Positions 1 to 8,165 of a DNA stretch of 34,312 nucleotides are shown piece by piece. Origin of the DNA: an uncultured Prevotellaceae bacterium (GTDB lineage Bacteria; Bacteroidota; Bacteroidia; Bacteroidales; Bacteroidaceae). The stretch is from positions 1 through 34,312 of the forward strand of contig CAMNJY010000007.1 in NCBI GenBank assembly GCA_946541745.1. Reading direction: 5' to 3'. The translations under genes and the position numbers were made by a program. The notes under the pieces are model-generated. The model worked only from the letters and a program-made list of their open reading frames with translations, ran no database searches and was not told the DNA's origin. Position 1 is the stretch's first letter. Each line of letters opens with the position of its first letter.

Positions 1-180
1 ATCAGTATGCCGAACGTTGAATTCTATGACGATGCCACGGCTATTCGTGCCGCTATCCCTGAAATAGCAGGCGGTGACCAGTGGAACACGCTCGACGGCC
101 GCAAGTTGCAGGGCAAGCCGACGAAGAAATGGTTGTATATTTTGAATGGTAAAAAGACAAAAGTGCGAAAATTTTGTTGA
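1..180 (+). CDS. C-terminal fragment of a probably secreted protein
   Basis: An open frame enters from the left edge and stops with TGA at 178-180, giving the last 59 residues of a protein whose start lies outside the window. The tail contains LDGRKLQGKPTKK followed by LYILNGKK. This resembles the short C-terminal module of many Prevotella and Bacteroides extracytoplasmic proteins (usually of the form LDGR..GKPT..GIYI.NGKKV.). The usual Gly after KPTKK is Trp here, and the end (KTKVRKFC) is more basic than the common ending, so it could be slightly degenerate or shifted. The function of the main part cannot be read from this fragment. A promoter for the next gene follows directly, so this gene is probably the end of its own transcript. 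Confidence 0.7.
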   Translation: MSMPNVEFYDDATAIRAAIPEIAGGDQWNTLDGRKLQGKPTKKWLYILNGKKTKVRKFC

Positions 181-218
181 TTTACACACGACGATGACGG
201 TAATTCGAAAAAAAGTTG

Positions 219-226
219 TACCTTTG
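219..226 (+). promoter_or_regulatory. Bacteroidetes -7 promoter element
   Basis: TACCTTTG followed by CG matches the Bacteroidetes sigma-ABfr -7 consensus TAnnTTTG. It lies about 43 bases upstream of the Dabb gene start. I see no clear TTTG -33 element. It probably drives the three-gene operon 269-3166. Confidence 0.6.
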
Positions 227-268
227 CGCAATAATTAACATTTTAGTATTCAACACATAAAAGTAAAA

Positions 269-580
269 ATGGTAAAGCACATTATTCTTTGGACACTTAA
301 CCCCGAACTGACGGAGGAGCAGAAGGCCGAGGTGAAGGCCGGCATCAAGGCCGGTCTTGAGGGGCTGGTAGGCAAGGTGCCGGGACTCATCGACGTGAAA
401 GTGAACATCAGCGGAAGGCTGGACTCGTCGAATGCCGACGTCATGCTCGACTCCACCCTGGAGTCAGAGGAGGCCCTCAAGGCCTACGCCCACCACCCCG
501 AGCACGTGGCCGTGGCCAACACGAAGGTAAGACCCTACACCGTTCAGCGCTCATGCCTGGACTTTGAAATCACCTGCTAA
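269..580 (+). CDS. Stress-responsive A/B barrel (Dabb) domain protein
   Basis: This 103-residue protein starts MVKHIILWTL and has the small alpha/beta ferredoxin-like layout of the Dabb family: an N-terminal strand ending in a hydrophobic W, a helix (residues about 14-35), a central strand with VKVNISGRLDSS, and the AYAHHPEHVAVA segment typical of the family near the C-terminal helix. These proteins are cytoplasmic dimers. Bacterial members are mostly uncharacterised, and some relatives bind or cyclise small molecules. The gene has its own promoter and is followed after only 15 bases by the rRNA methyltransferase gene, so it is probably the first gene of a three-gene operon. The family assignment is fairly sure; no specific reaction can be inferred. 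Confidence 0.85.
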   Translation: MVKHIILWTLNPELTEEQKAEVKAGIKAGLEGLVGKVPGLIDVKVNISGRLDSSNADVMLDSTLESEEALKAYAHHPEHVAVANTKVRPYTVQRSCLDFEITC

Positions 581-595
581 CAGAAACACAGAGAT

Positions 596-2074
596 ATGGC
601 GAGAAACAAGAAACCGCTGCCGCTGCTCGAGGGGGTGACCATAGAGGCGACGGCTGCCGAGGGTAAATGTCTGTTCCACTGGAACGACCTCGTGGTGTTT
701 GTACCCTGGTGCGTGCCCGGCGACGTGTGCGACGTACAGATCAGGCGCAAGAAGCACTCATACGCCGAGGGCACGGTGGAGCGATTCGTGCAATATAGCG
801 GGGTGCGCGCCACGCCGTTCTGCCAGCACTTCGGCAACTGCGGCGGCTGTAAGTGGCAGCACCTGCCCTACAGCGAACAGCTCAGGATGAAGCAGCAGCA
901 GGTGGCCGACCAGCTGACGCGCATCGGCAAGGTGGCCCTGCCCGCGATTCGCCCCATCATGTGCAGCGTCAAGACCCGTGAATACCGCAACAAGCTCGAC
1001 TTCGGCTGTGCCAACCGGCGCTACCTTACCAGGGAGCAGCTGCTGAGCCTGCCCCCGGCGCCGACTGAGGGGGGAGGGGCCAAGGAGGTGCCCGCCATAG
1101 GGTTTCACGTCACCGGCGCGTTCGACAAGATACTGCCCATAGAGAAATGCTGGCTCATGGACGACCTGCACAACCGGATACGCAACGAGATACGCGACTA
1201 TGCGGTGCAGCACGGGCTCTCGTTCTTCGACCTGCGGCAGCAGGTGGGGCTGCTGCGCGGCGTCATCTTCCGCAATTCGGCCAGCGGCGAGCTGATGGTC
1301 ATCATACAGTTCCACTACGACCAGACGGGCGGCGAACGCGAAGCCCTGGCCTTGCTGCAGCACGTGGCCGACCGTTTCCCGCAGATTACCTCGCTGATGT
1401 ATTTAGACAACCAGAAGTGCAACGACACCATCGCCGACCAGCTGATACTGAGCTTCAAGGGGCCGGGCTACATCTATGAGCTGATGGAAGACCTCAGATT
1501 CAAGGTGGGGCCTAAGTCGTTCTACCAGACCAACACTGAGCAGGCCTACCACCTCTACGCCGTAGCCCGCGAGTTTGCGCTCTCCTCAGGTGTGGGGGCA
1601 GACGCCTCCCTACTCTCACCTCCCATTAGCAAGCCCCTGATATACGACCTCTACACCGGCACGGGCACCATTGCCAACTTCGTGGCCCGCCAGGCGCGCC
1701 AGGTCATCGGCATCGAGTACGTGCCCGAGGCCATTGAGGACGCCAGGGCCAACTCCGCCATCAACGGCATTACCAACACCCTGTTCTATGCCGGCGACAT
1801 GAAGGACATTCTGACCGACGACTTCATCGACCGGCATGGCCGCCCCGACGTCATCATCACCGACCCGCCACGAGCCGGCATGCACCCCGACGTGGTGAAA
1901 ACCATCGTCAGGGCGGCTCCCGGCCGCATTGTCTACGTATCGTGCAATCCGGCCACGCAGGCCCGCGACCTGCAGGTGCTCGATGCCCAGTACCGCGTAG
2001 CCGCCGTACAGCCCGTAGACATGTTTCCCCACACGCCGCACGTGGAGAATGTGGTATTGCTCATCAAACGATAA
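596..2074 (+). CDS. rlmD: 23S rRNA (uracil-5-)-methyltransferase, RlmD/RumA family
   Basis: This 492-residue enzyme is of the class that methylates a uracil C5 in 23S rRNA using S-adenosylmethionine. The N-terminus (about 8-68) looks like a TRAM RNA-binding domain. The iron-sulfur ligand pattern C-x5-C-x2-C is at C76, C82 and C85, and a further Cys lies in the conserved PIEKCWLM stretch. The Rossmann methyltransferase part has the SAM motif DLYTGTGTIANF, the substrate motif DPPRAGMHPD (D423) and the catalytic nucleophile in SCNPAT (C450). Two stretches look like additions: about residues 152-165 (PPAPTEGGGAKE) and 330-347 (SSGVGADASLLSPPISKP). Both are Pro/Gly/Ser-rich and interrupt otherwise conserved sequence. 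RlmD, RlmC and TrmA-type relatives are hard to separate by eye; the four Cys favour the iron-sulfur RlmD/RlmCD group. Confidence 0.9.
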   Translation: MARNKKPLPLLEGVTIEATAAEGKCLFHWNDLVVFVPWCVPGDVCDVQIRRKKHSYAEGTVERFVQYSGVRATPFCQHFGNCGGCKWQHLPYSEQLRMKQQQVADQLTRIGKVALPAIRPIMCSVKTREYRNKLDFGCANRRYLTREQLLSLPPAPTEGGGAKEVPAIGFHVTGAFDKILPIEKCWLMDDLHNRIRNEIRDYAVQHGLSFFDLRQQVGLLRGVIFRNSASGELMVIIQFHYDQTGGEREALALLQHVADRFPQITSLMYLDNQKCNDTIADQLILSFKGPGYIYELMEDLRFKVGPKSFYQTNTEQAYHLYAVAREFALSSGVGADASLLSPPISKPLIYDLYTGTGTIANFVARQARQVIGIEYVPEAIEDARANSAINGITNTLFYAGDMKDILTDDFIDRHGRPDVIITDPPRAGMHPDVVKTIVRAAPGRIVYVSCNPATQARDLQVLDAQYRVAAVQPVDMFPHTPHVENVVLLIKR

Positions 2075-2086
2075 AAACACACGACT

Positions 2087-3166
2087 ATGAGAAAGAAACT
2101 GACAACGGCCCTCGTGGCCGCCGGCCTCGTGCTGACAGCGGGGGCGCAGGAGAAGAAGGCCTTCATCGAAGTGCCGCAGTGGGTGAAGGACATCAAGCTG
2201 TCGGGCTACGGCATGGTGCAGTATCAGGGCTCTGACAAGGAACAGGCCCACGAGAACTCATTCAGCCTCCGGCTGGCCCGCTTCTCGGCTGAAGCCCGGC
2301 CCCATAAGGACTTTTACGCCAAGGTGCAGATGCAAATCAACGGCAACACCAGCGAAGGCTCGTCGGCCATCAGGCTGGTAGACCTCTTCGGCGAGTGGCA
2401 GAAGTACAAATACTTCATGGTAAAGGCCGGACAGTTTAAGCGGCCCTTCACCTTCGAGAACCCCATGCACCCCATCACGCAGGGCTTCATGTCGTACTCG
2501 CAAAACGTTTCCAAGCTGGCCGGATTCAGCGACCGCACGGGCGAGCAAGCCAGCAACGGGCGCGACATAGGCCTGCAGGTGCAGGGCGACCTGCTGCCCG
2601 ACGCTTCAGGCCGGTGCTGGCTGCACTACCAGGCGGGCGTGTTCAACGGACAGGGCATCAACACCAAGGACGGCGACAACCGCAAGGACCTCATTGGCGG
2701 CCTGTGGGTGATGCCTGCCAAGGGTCTGCGGATAGGTGTCTTCGGATGGACTGGCAGCCGGGGCATCAACTATACAGACCCCGCCACAGGCGTCAGCACC
2801 ACCCGCAGCCTGCCCAAGAACCGCTATGCCTTCTCGGCTGAATACACCGCTAACGACTGGACACTGCGCTCGGAGTATATCCATTCGCAAGGCTACGATG
2901 CCAACTACAAGAAGGGCGACAAGGCCGACGGTATCTACGCCCTCTGCATAGCCCCCGTCATCAGCCAGAAGCTCCATGTCAAAGCGCGCTACGACCTCTA
3001 CCGCGACGCCAAGGAGTGGGGCTCGAGCAAGACCTTCTATGAACTGGGAGCCGACTACATGTTCACCAAGAACCTGCAGCTCAACATTGAGTATGCCCGC
3101 GTCAACGAGAGAGCCACCGACAGCAACTACAACATGGTAGACGTTGAGCTCGACTTCAGGTTTTAG
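2087..3166 (+). CDS. Porin O/P family outer-membrane protein
   Basis: This 359-residue protein has a signal peptide (about 1-20, ending in a small-residue AGA site) and a body of alternating beta-strand sequence ending in VDVELDFRF, a C-terminal Phe as expected for an outer-membrane beta-barrel. The stretches LSGYGMVQYQG, RLARFSAEARP, KAGQFKRPFTFENP and GADYMFTKNLQLNIEYARVN are characteristic of the phosphate-selective porin O/P family. In Bacteroidales these porins are common and the true substrate is generally unproven, so phosphate specificity should not be assumed. It starts 12 bases after the methyltransferase gene and is likely co-transcribed with it. There is no clear hairpin terminator before the promoter of the next gene. 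Confidence 0.88.
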   Translation: MRKKLTTALVAAGLVLTAGAQEKKAFIEVPQWVKDIKLSGYGMVQYQGSDKEQAHENSFSLRLARFSAEARPHKDFYAKVQMQINGNTSEGSSAIRLVDLFGEWQKYKYFMVKAGQFKRPFTFENPMHPITQGFMSYSQNVSKLAGFSDRTGEQASNGRDIGLQVQGDLLPDASGRCWLHYQAGVFNGQGINTKDGDNRKDLIGGLWVMPAKGLRIGVFGWTGSRGINYTDPATGVSTTRSLPKNRYAFSAEYTANDWTLRSEYIHSQGYDANYKKGDKADGIYALCIAPVISQKLHVKARYDLYRDAKEWGSSKTFYELGADYMFTKNLQLNIEYARVNERATDSNYNMVDVELDFRF

Positions 3167-3238
3167 CACCTGAGCGACAACAAAAACGATTACGTAAGTT
3201 TTTCCAGGCTTTTGTTTCTCCGTTTCACTTTTTTTCCT

Positions 3239-3246
3239 TATCTTTG
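3239..3246 (+). promoter_or_regulatory. Bacteroidetes -7 promoter element for the pectinase genes
   Basis: TATCTTTG followed by CA matches TAnnTTTG and lies 31 bases upstream of the chosen ATG at 3278. A TTTG occurs at 3211-3214, but at 24 bases the spacing is longer than the usual 19-21. The element lies inside the TTG-initiated extension of the reading frame, which is one reason to start the protein at 3278. Confidence 0.6.
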
Positions 3247-3277
3247 CACGAAACTACGAACTAAACCAATTAAAACA

Positions 3278-6200
3278 ATGAAGAAACTACTAAGTTTGAC
3301 GCTCCTATGCCTGCTTTTCCCGCTGTTCAGTCAAGCCGGCGGGTGGGACGAGGCCAAGTACAAGCAGATTGAGCAGAGCATCCAAGTACCGCAGATCAGC
3401 GGCAAGGACTACGACATTACCAAGTTCGGCGCCAAACCGGCCAACTCGGCAGCACAGAACCAGAAGGCTATCCAGAAAGCCATCGACAAGTGCTCAAAGA
3501 AAGGCGGCGGCCGCGTGGTGGTGCCCGCTGGCACGACGTTTCTCACCGGAGCCATCGAGATGAAGTCGGGTGTCAACCTCGTCGTCGAGAAGGGAGCCGT
3601 GCTGCAGTTCGCCTTCGAGCCCGGCCTCTACCCCATCGTCGAGACCTCGTGGGAGGGACTGGAGTGCTTCAACCTGTCGCCCTGCGTCTATGCCTTCAAG
3701 GCCCACGACATAGCCATTACCGGCCAAGGTACCATTGACGGCGGCGGCAGCCGCGAGACGTGGTGGCCCTGGTGCGGTGCCACGAAGTTCGGCTGGAAGG
3801 AGGGCATCGTCAGCCAGAAAATAGAGGCGCGGCCCCGCCTGCTGAAAAACGGAGAGGACGGCGTGCCCATGTACGACGAGCAGGGCCGGCGCTCGCCGGA
3901 GCGTGTCTTCGGCCCCAAGGACGGTCTGAGACCCCAGCTGGTGAGTTTCAACAAGTGCGAGCGCATACTTCTTGAGGATGTCACCCTGCTACGCTCACCC
4001 TTCTGGGTCATCCATCCGCTACACTCCACCGACATTACCGTGAGGCGCGTAAAGATGATCAACGACGGCCCCAACGGCGACGGGTGCGACCCGGAGTGCT
4101 GCGACCGCGTGCTGATAGAGGACTGCTTCTTCAACACCGGCGACGACTGCATAGCCATCAAGAGCGGGCGCAACCGTGACGGACGCGAACGCAACATGCC
4201 GTCGAAGAACATCATCATACGCAACTGTGAGATGAAAAACGGGCACGGCGGCGTCGTCATAGGCTCAGAAATCAGTGGAGGCTGCCAGAACGTCTACGCC
4301 CACGACTGTGTGATGGACTCGCCCCACCTGGACCGCGTGCTGCGCATCAAGACCAACTCCTGCAGGGGCGGCGTCATCGAAAACATCAACATGCGCAATA
4401 TCAAGGTAGGGCAGTGCGGCGAGGCCGTGGTGAAAATCAACCTCGACTACGAGCACAACGAGGTGTGCTGCAGGGGCTTCAACCCCACGGTGCGCAACGT
4501 GTACGTCGACAACGTCAACTGCCAGAAGTCTAAATACGGCGTGCTGATTACCGCCCTCGACACCGTCTGCAACGTGTACGACGTGGACATCCGTAACTGC
4601 CGCTTCGATAACGTGGCCCAAGGCAACAAGATTACCGGCCAGACGCGCAACATCCGTTACGACAACCTCTACGTCAACGGCTCGCTCTGCCTGACGGAGA
4701 TGCCCTATAAGCACTACTCGGAGTGGATGACCTATTCGGAGATGAAGCGTACGCCCCGCTCCTACCTGCTCGACTTCTCGACCAAACCCAAGTGGAGCTA
4801 CGTCATGGGCATAGAGCTGGAAGGCATGCTCGACACCTACCTGCGCTACGGCGGCAAAGACATACGGCGCTACTGTCAGGAGTACACCGACACGATGATC
4901 AACCAGCGGGGCGACATACGGGGCTACAACATACTGGACTACAACCTCGACAACATACGCACCGGCCACTTCGTCACCCGCATGTACCAGCAGTGGCCCG
5001 AGCAGAAGAACCTCAAGGCCATGCAGACCATGATGCGCCAGCTGCAGGACCAGCCGCGCACAAAGGCCGACCACGTTTACTGGCACAAGGCCATCTACGC
5101 CTACCAGGTGTGGCTCGACGGCATCTTCATGGGCCTGCCCTACCGCTGTCTGACCGTACCAATCACCGACAAGAAAAATGCCACGAAAATCTATGACGAC
5201 GCTGTGGAACAGCTGAAGGTGACCTACGAGCGCACCCTCGACCCGAAGACGGGCCTGAACCGCCACGCCTACGACGAGACGCGCAAGGCCTTCTGGGCCG
5301 ACAAGAATACGGGTCTGTCGCAGCATTGCTGGGGCCGCGCTCAGGGATGGTACACGATGGCCCTCATCGAGGTGCTCGACGCACTGCCCGAGTCGTACAG
5401 CCGGCGCTCGGAGGTTATCGACCTGCTGCGCCGCGACTTCGACGCCATACTGAAGTGGCAGGACCAGCAGACGGGCACCTGGTACCAGGTGATGGACTCG
5501 CCGGGACGGGAGGGCAACTATCTGGAGTCTACCTGCACCGCTATGTTCACCTACGCCCTGCTTAAGGCCTACCGCAAGGGCTACGTGGGCGCCAAATACC
5601 GCGACGCAGGCATACGCGCCTACAAGGGAATGATCAACAACTTCATCCGCGTGAACCAGGACAAGACCATCTCGCTGACCAACTGCTGCTCGGTGGCCGG
5701 TCTGGGCCCCGCAGCCACCGACGAGGTGGTGGCAGCCATGAAGCAGGTCAACCCCAAGGGCTCGGTCAAGGAGAACCGCCGTCGCGACGGCGGCTACGCC
5801 TACTACCTCTCGGAACCCATCCGCGACAACGATGCCAAGGGCCTCGGCCCCTTCATCTGGGCCTCGTTAGAGATGGAGATGCTGGGCTATGACACCAGCA
5901 ACACCACCGCCGACATCAATCGTCAGGCAGTGGTCACACGCAACAACCCCGTCATCAGCGAGGCCGACCCTCTGGCCTCGCTGACCGTGGGCAACGGGCA
6001 CTTCGCAACGACTGTCGACATCACCGGACTACAGTCGTTCCCTTTTGACTATGAGGCAGGTGTGCCTCTGACAGCCATGTCCGACTGGGGATGGCATAAG
6101 TTCGAAAACACCGGTGGCCTGACACCGTCTGACAGCGAGAAGTCGTTCGACCTCGGCCACGGACATCAGGAAGTGTACGCCGTAGAGTATAAGGCATCCA

Positions 6201-8134
6201 AGGGTGACGATGCCCGCCGCGTGGCCGCCACCGAGTACTTCCGCGTGAACCCGCACCGCCTCAACCTCGGCACCATAGGCCTGGAGATGTTCTATGAAGC
6301 CAATGAGGCCAATAGGACCAAAGAGTCCCAAATCCCCTTGAAAGCCCTCACCGCCATCCGTCAGGAGCTGAAGCTCTACGATGGTGTCATCGAGAGCAGC
6401 TTCCGTGCCGACGGCCAGCCCGTCAGCGTCACCACCGCTGCCCTGCAGAACGAGGACGCCGTCGTCTACCGCATCAAGACTCCGCTGCTGAAGCAAGGAC
6501 GGGCCAACGTCAGCATCCGCCTGCCCTACCCCACCGGACGGCATGCCGACGCTGCCGCCGACTTCACAAAACCGGAGCGCCACGCCAGCCGCATCATTGC
6601 CAACGGCAACAACACCGCCGTCATCGAGCATCTGATAGACTCCACCCGCTACTACCTCACCCTCACCTGGCAAGGCAAGGCCACCCTTACCGAGTGCGAC
6701 CGCCACTACTTCACCCTAACCACCACCGACGACGTTCTCGCCTTTAAGGCCGAGTACTGTCAGCTATGCAGCGGCGCTGCCGCTGCCCCCTTCGTCTTCG
6801 ACCAGGAGCTGCGCGCCGTCATACGCTCATGGAACCGCTGGTGGCAGCAGGGCGCCATTGTCGATTTCTCACAATGCACCGACCCGAGGGCCAAGGAACT
6901 GGAGCGCCGCGTTGTGCGCTCGCAATACCTCACCCAAGTGAACTGCGCCAACAGCCAGCCCCCCCAGGAAACGGGCCTCACCTACAACTCATGGTTCGGA
7001 AGGCCTCATCTGGAGATGACCTGGTGGCACATGGTTGACTTCGCCCTCTGGAACCGGCCTCAGACCGTTGCCACCGTGCTCGACTGGTATAACGGCGTGG
7101 CCTACCCCATAGCCCGCCAGATAGCCCGCCGACAAGGTTTCCGTGGCATCCGCTGGATGAAGATGACCGACCCCTGGGGCGGTGAAGCACCGTCGAACAC
7201 AGGCTCGTTCCTCATTTGGCAGCAGCCACATTATATATATATGGCCGAAGAGATGTACCGAGCCAACCCTACCCCGGAGACACTCGCCAAATACGGCGAG
7301 CAGGTAGAGGCAACGGCCGAGTTCATGGCCGACTTCGTCAGTGTGACCGGCGCTTCCGCCGCCGGCAAAAAGCGTTACTACCTGCAAGGTGCCACAGCCA
7401 TGCAGGAGTCGATGTCGAAAGACTTCAGCTTCAACCACCCCTTCGAACTGGCCTACTGGCAGTACGGGCTTACGGTGGCCAACCGGTGGCGTGAGCGTCA
7501 AGGCAAGGCCCGCCATGCGGAGTGGGACGAGATAGCACGCAACATGACACCCCTGCCGCAGAACGCTGACGGCATATACACCGCCGGACTACCCAAGGGC
7601 AAGACCACAGGCCTGCAGTCGTTCGACCCCTTCGACGCTGTAGCCGCCGGTGCAGCCCCCGCAGCGGGCACCGGTTCCATCGCTGCCACCACCACCGAGA
7701 CCTTCGCCGAGAAATGCCGCAACGACCACCCCGCCGTGCTCGGCCCCTTCGGCATGCTCCCCGCCAGTATAGTCTGTTGTGACAGTGTCACAACACACAA
7801 GACCCTTGACTGGGTCATGCAGAACTGGAACTGGAAAACCACCTGGGGCTGGGACTACGGCATGACGGCAATGGCCGCCGCCCGCTTAGGCCGGCCCGAC
7901 ATAGCACTGCAGGCACTGCTTATCGACACGCAGAAGAACACCTACCTCAAACAGGGCCACAACTTCCAGACCGCCGACCGACTGCGCATCTACCTGCCCG
8001 GCAACGGAGCCCTGCTGACGGCGGTGGCTATGATGTGTGCCGGATGGGATGGCTGCACCAAGCCCACCAATCCCGGATTCCCCCAGGACGGCTCATGGAA
8101 CGTGCGCTGGGAAGGCCTCAACAGGATGCAATAG
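3278..8134 (+). CDS. Trimodular pectinase: GH28, GH105 and six-hairpin glycosidase-like module
   Basis: This secreted protein of 1618 residues has a signal peptide at 1-21 (MKKLLSLTLLCLLFPLFSQA). Residues about 30-470 are a GH28 polygalacturonase-type beta-helix with the full active-site set: NGDGCD (D268), GDD (D289, D290), GHG (H323) and RIK (356-358). Residues about 495-870 match GH105 unsaturated rhamnogalacturonyl/galacturonyl hydrolases, with the WLDGIFMGLPY motif (D614) and WGRAQGW (685-691). Residues about 885-1618 form a third module (ADPLASLTVGNGHF, GLQSFPFDYEAG, WFGRPHLEMTWWH, GWDYGMTAMAAARLG) resembling six-hairpin (alpha/alpha)6 glycosidases; I cannot name its CAZy family. A low-complexity Ala/Thr-rich insert lies near 1467-1490. 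I start at the ATG of 3278, since the longer frame uses TTG at 3212, has no signal peptide at its N-terminus and covers the promoter. The logical role is stepwise breakdown of pectin or rhamnogalacturonan fragments in the periplasm or at the cell surface. Confidence 0.9.
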   Translation: MKKLLSLTLLCLLFPLFSQAGGWDEAKYKQIEQSIQVPQISGKDYDITKFGAKPANSAAQNQKAIQKAIDKCSKKGGGRVVVPAGTTFLTGAIEMKSGVNLVVEKGAVLQFAFEPGLYPIVETSWEGLECFNLSPCVYAFKAHDIAITGQGTIDGGGSRETWWPWCGATKFGWKEGIVSQKIEARPRLLKNGEDGVPMYDEQGRRSPERVFGPKDGLRPQLVSFNKCERILLEDVTLLRSPFWVIHPLHSTDITVRRVKMINDGPNGDGCDPECCDRVLIEDCFFNTGDDCIAIKSGRNRDGRERNMPSKNIIIRNCEMKNGHGGVVIGSEISGGCQNVYAHDCVMDSPHLDRVLRIKTNSCRGGVIENINMRNIKVGQCGEAVVKINLDYEHNEVCCRGFNPTVRNVYVDNVNCQKSKYGVLITALDTVCNVYDVDIRNCRFDNVAQGNKITGQTRNIRYDNLYVNGSLCLTEMPYKHYSEWMTYSEMKRTPRSYLLDFSTKPKWSYVMGIELEGMLDTYLRYGGKDIRRYCQEYTDTMINQRGDIRGYNILDYNLDNIRTGHFVTRMYQQWPEQKNLKAMQTMMRQLQDQPRTKADHVYWHKAIYAYQVWLDGIFMGLPYRCLTVPITDKKNATKIYDDAVEQLKVTYERTLDPKTGLNRHAYDETRKAFWADKNTGLSQHCWGRAQGWYTMALIEVLDALPESYSRRSEVIDLLRRDFDAILKWQDQQTGTWYQVMDSPGREGNYLESTCTAMFTYALLKAYRKGYVGAKYRDAGIRAYKGMINNFIRVNQDKTISLTNCCSVAGLGPAATDEVVAAMKQVNPKGSVKENRRRDGGYAYYLSEPIRDNDAKGLGPFIWASLEMEMLGYDTSNTTADINRQAVVTRNNPVISEADPLASLTVGNGHFATTVDITGLQSFPFDYEAGVPLTAMSDWGWHKFENTGGLTPSDSEKSFDLGHGHQEVYAVEYKASKGDDARRVAATEYFRVNPHRLNLGTIGLEMFYEANEANRTKESQIPLKALTAIRQELKLYDGVIESSFRADGQPVSVTTAALQNEDAVVYRIKTPLLKQGRANVSIRLPYPTGRHADAAADFTKPERHASRIIANGNNTAVIEHLIDSTRYYLTLTWQGKATLTECDRHYFTLTTTDDVLAFKAEYCQLCSGAAAAPFVFDQELRAVIRSWNRWWQQGAIVDFSQCTDPRAKELERRVVRSQYLTQVNCANSQPPQETGLTYNSWFGRPHLEMTWWHMVDFALWNRPQTVATVLDWYNGVAYPIARQIARRQGFRGIRWMKMTDPWGGEAPSNTGSFLIWQQPHYIYMAEEMYRANPTPETLAKYGEQVEATAEFMADFVSVTGASAAGKKRYYLQGATAMQESMSKDFSFNHPFELAYWQYGLTVANRWRERQGKARHAEWDEIARNMTPLPQNADGIYTAGLPKGKTTGLQSFDPFDAVAAGAAPAAGTGSIAATTTETFAEKCRNDHPAVLGPFGMLPASIVCCDSVTTHKTLDWVMQNWNWKTTWGWDYGMTAMAAARLGRPDIALQALLIDTQKNTYLKQGHNFQTADRLRIYLPGNGALLTAVAMMCAGWDGCTKPTNPGFPQDGSWNVRWEGLNRMQ

Positions 8135-8155
8135 GAAATGAGAAATGAGAAATAA
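8135..8155 (+). repeat. Heptanucleotide tandem repeat after the stop codon
   Basis: Three tandem 7-base units (GAAATGA, GAAATGA, GAAATAA) begin at the first base after the TAG of the trimodular pectinase. They fill most of the 31-base gap before the pectate lyase start. An ATG inside the second unit opens a slightly longer frame for the next gene. Confidence 0.75.
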
Positions 8156-8165
8156 CGTCACCCCA

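Noticed and set aside
3212..3277. Upstream TTG start extending the trimodular pectinase by 22 residues
   Set aside because: The extension covers the -7 promoter element at 3239-3246, has no start-site features, and would put a good signal peptide 22 residues inside the protein.
4265..5326. 353-residue minus-strand open frame inside the GH28/GH105 gene
   Set aside because: It is a Val/Ala/His-rich shadow of the real gene, as are the minus frames at 8175-9314 and 32733-33638.
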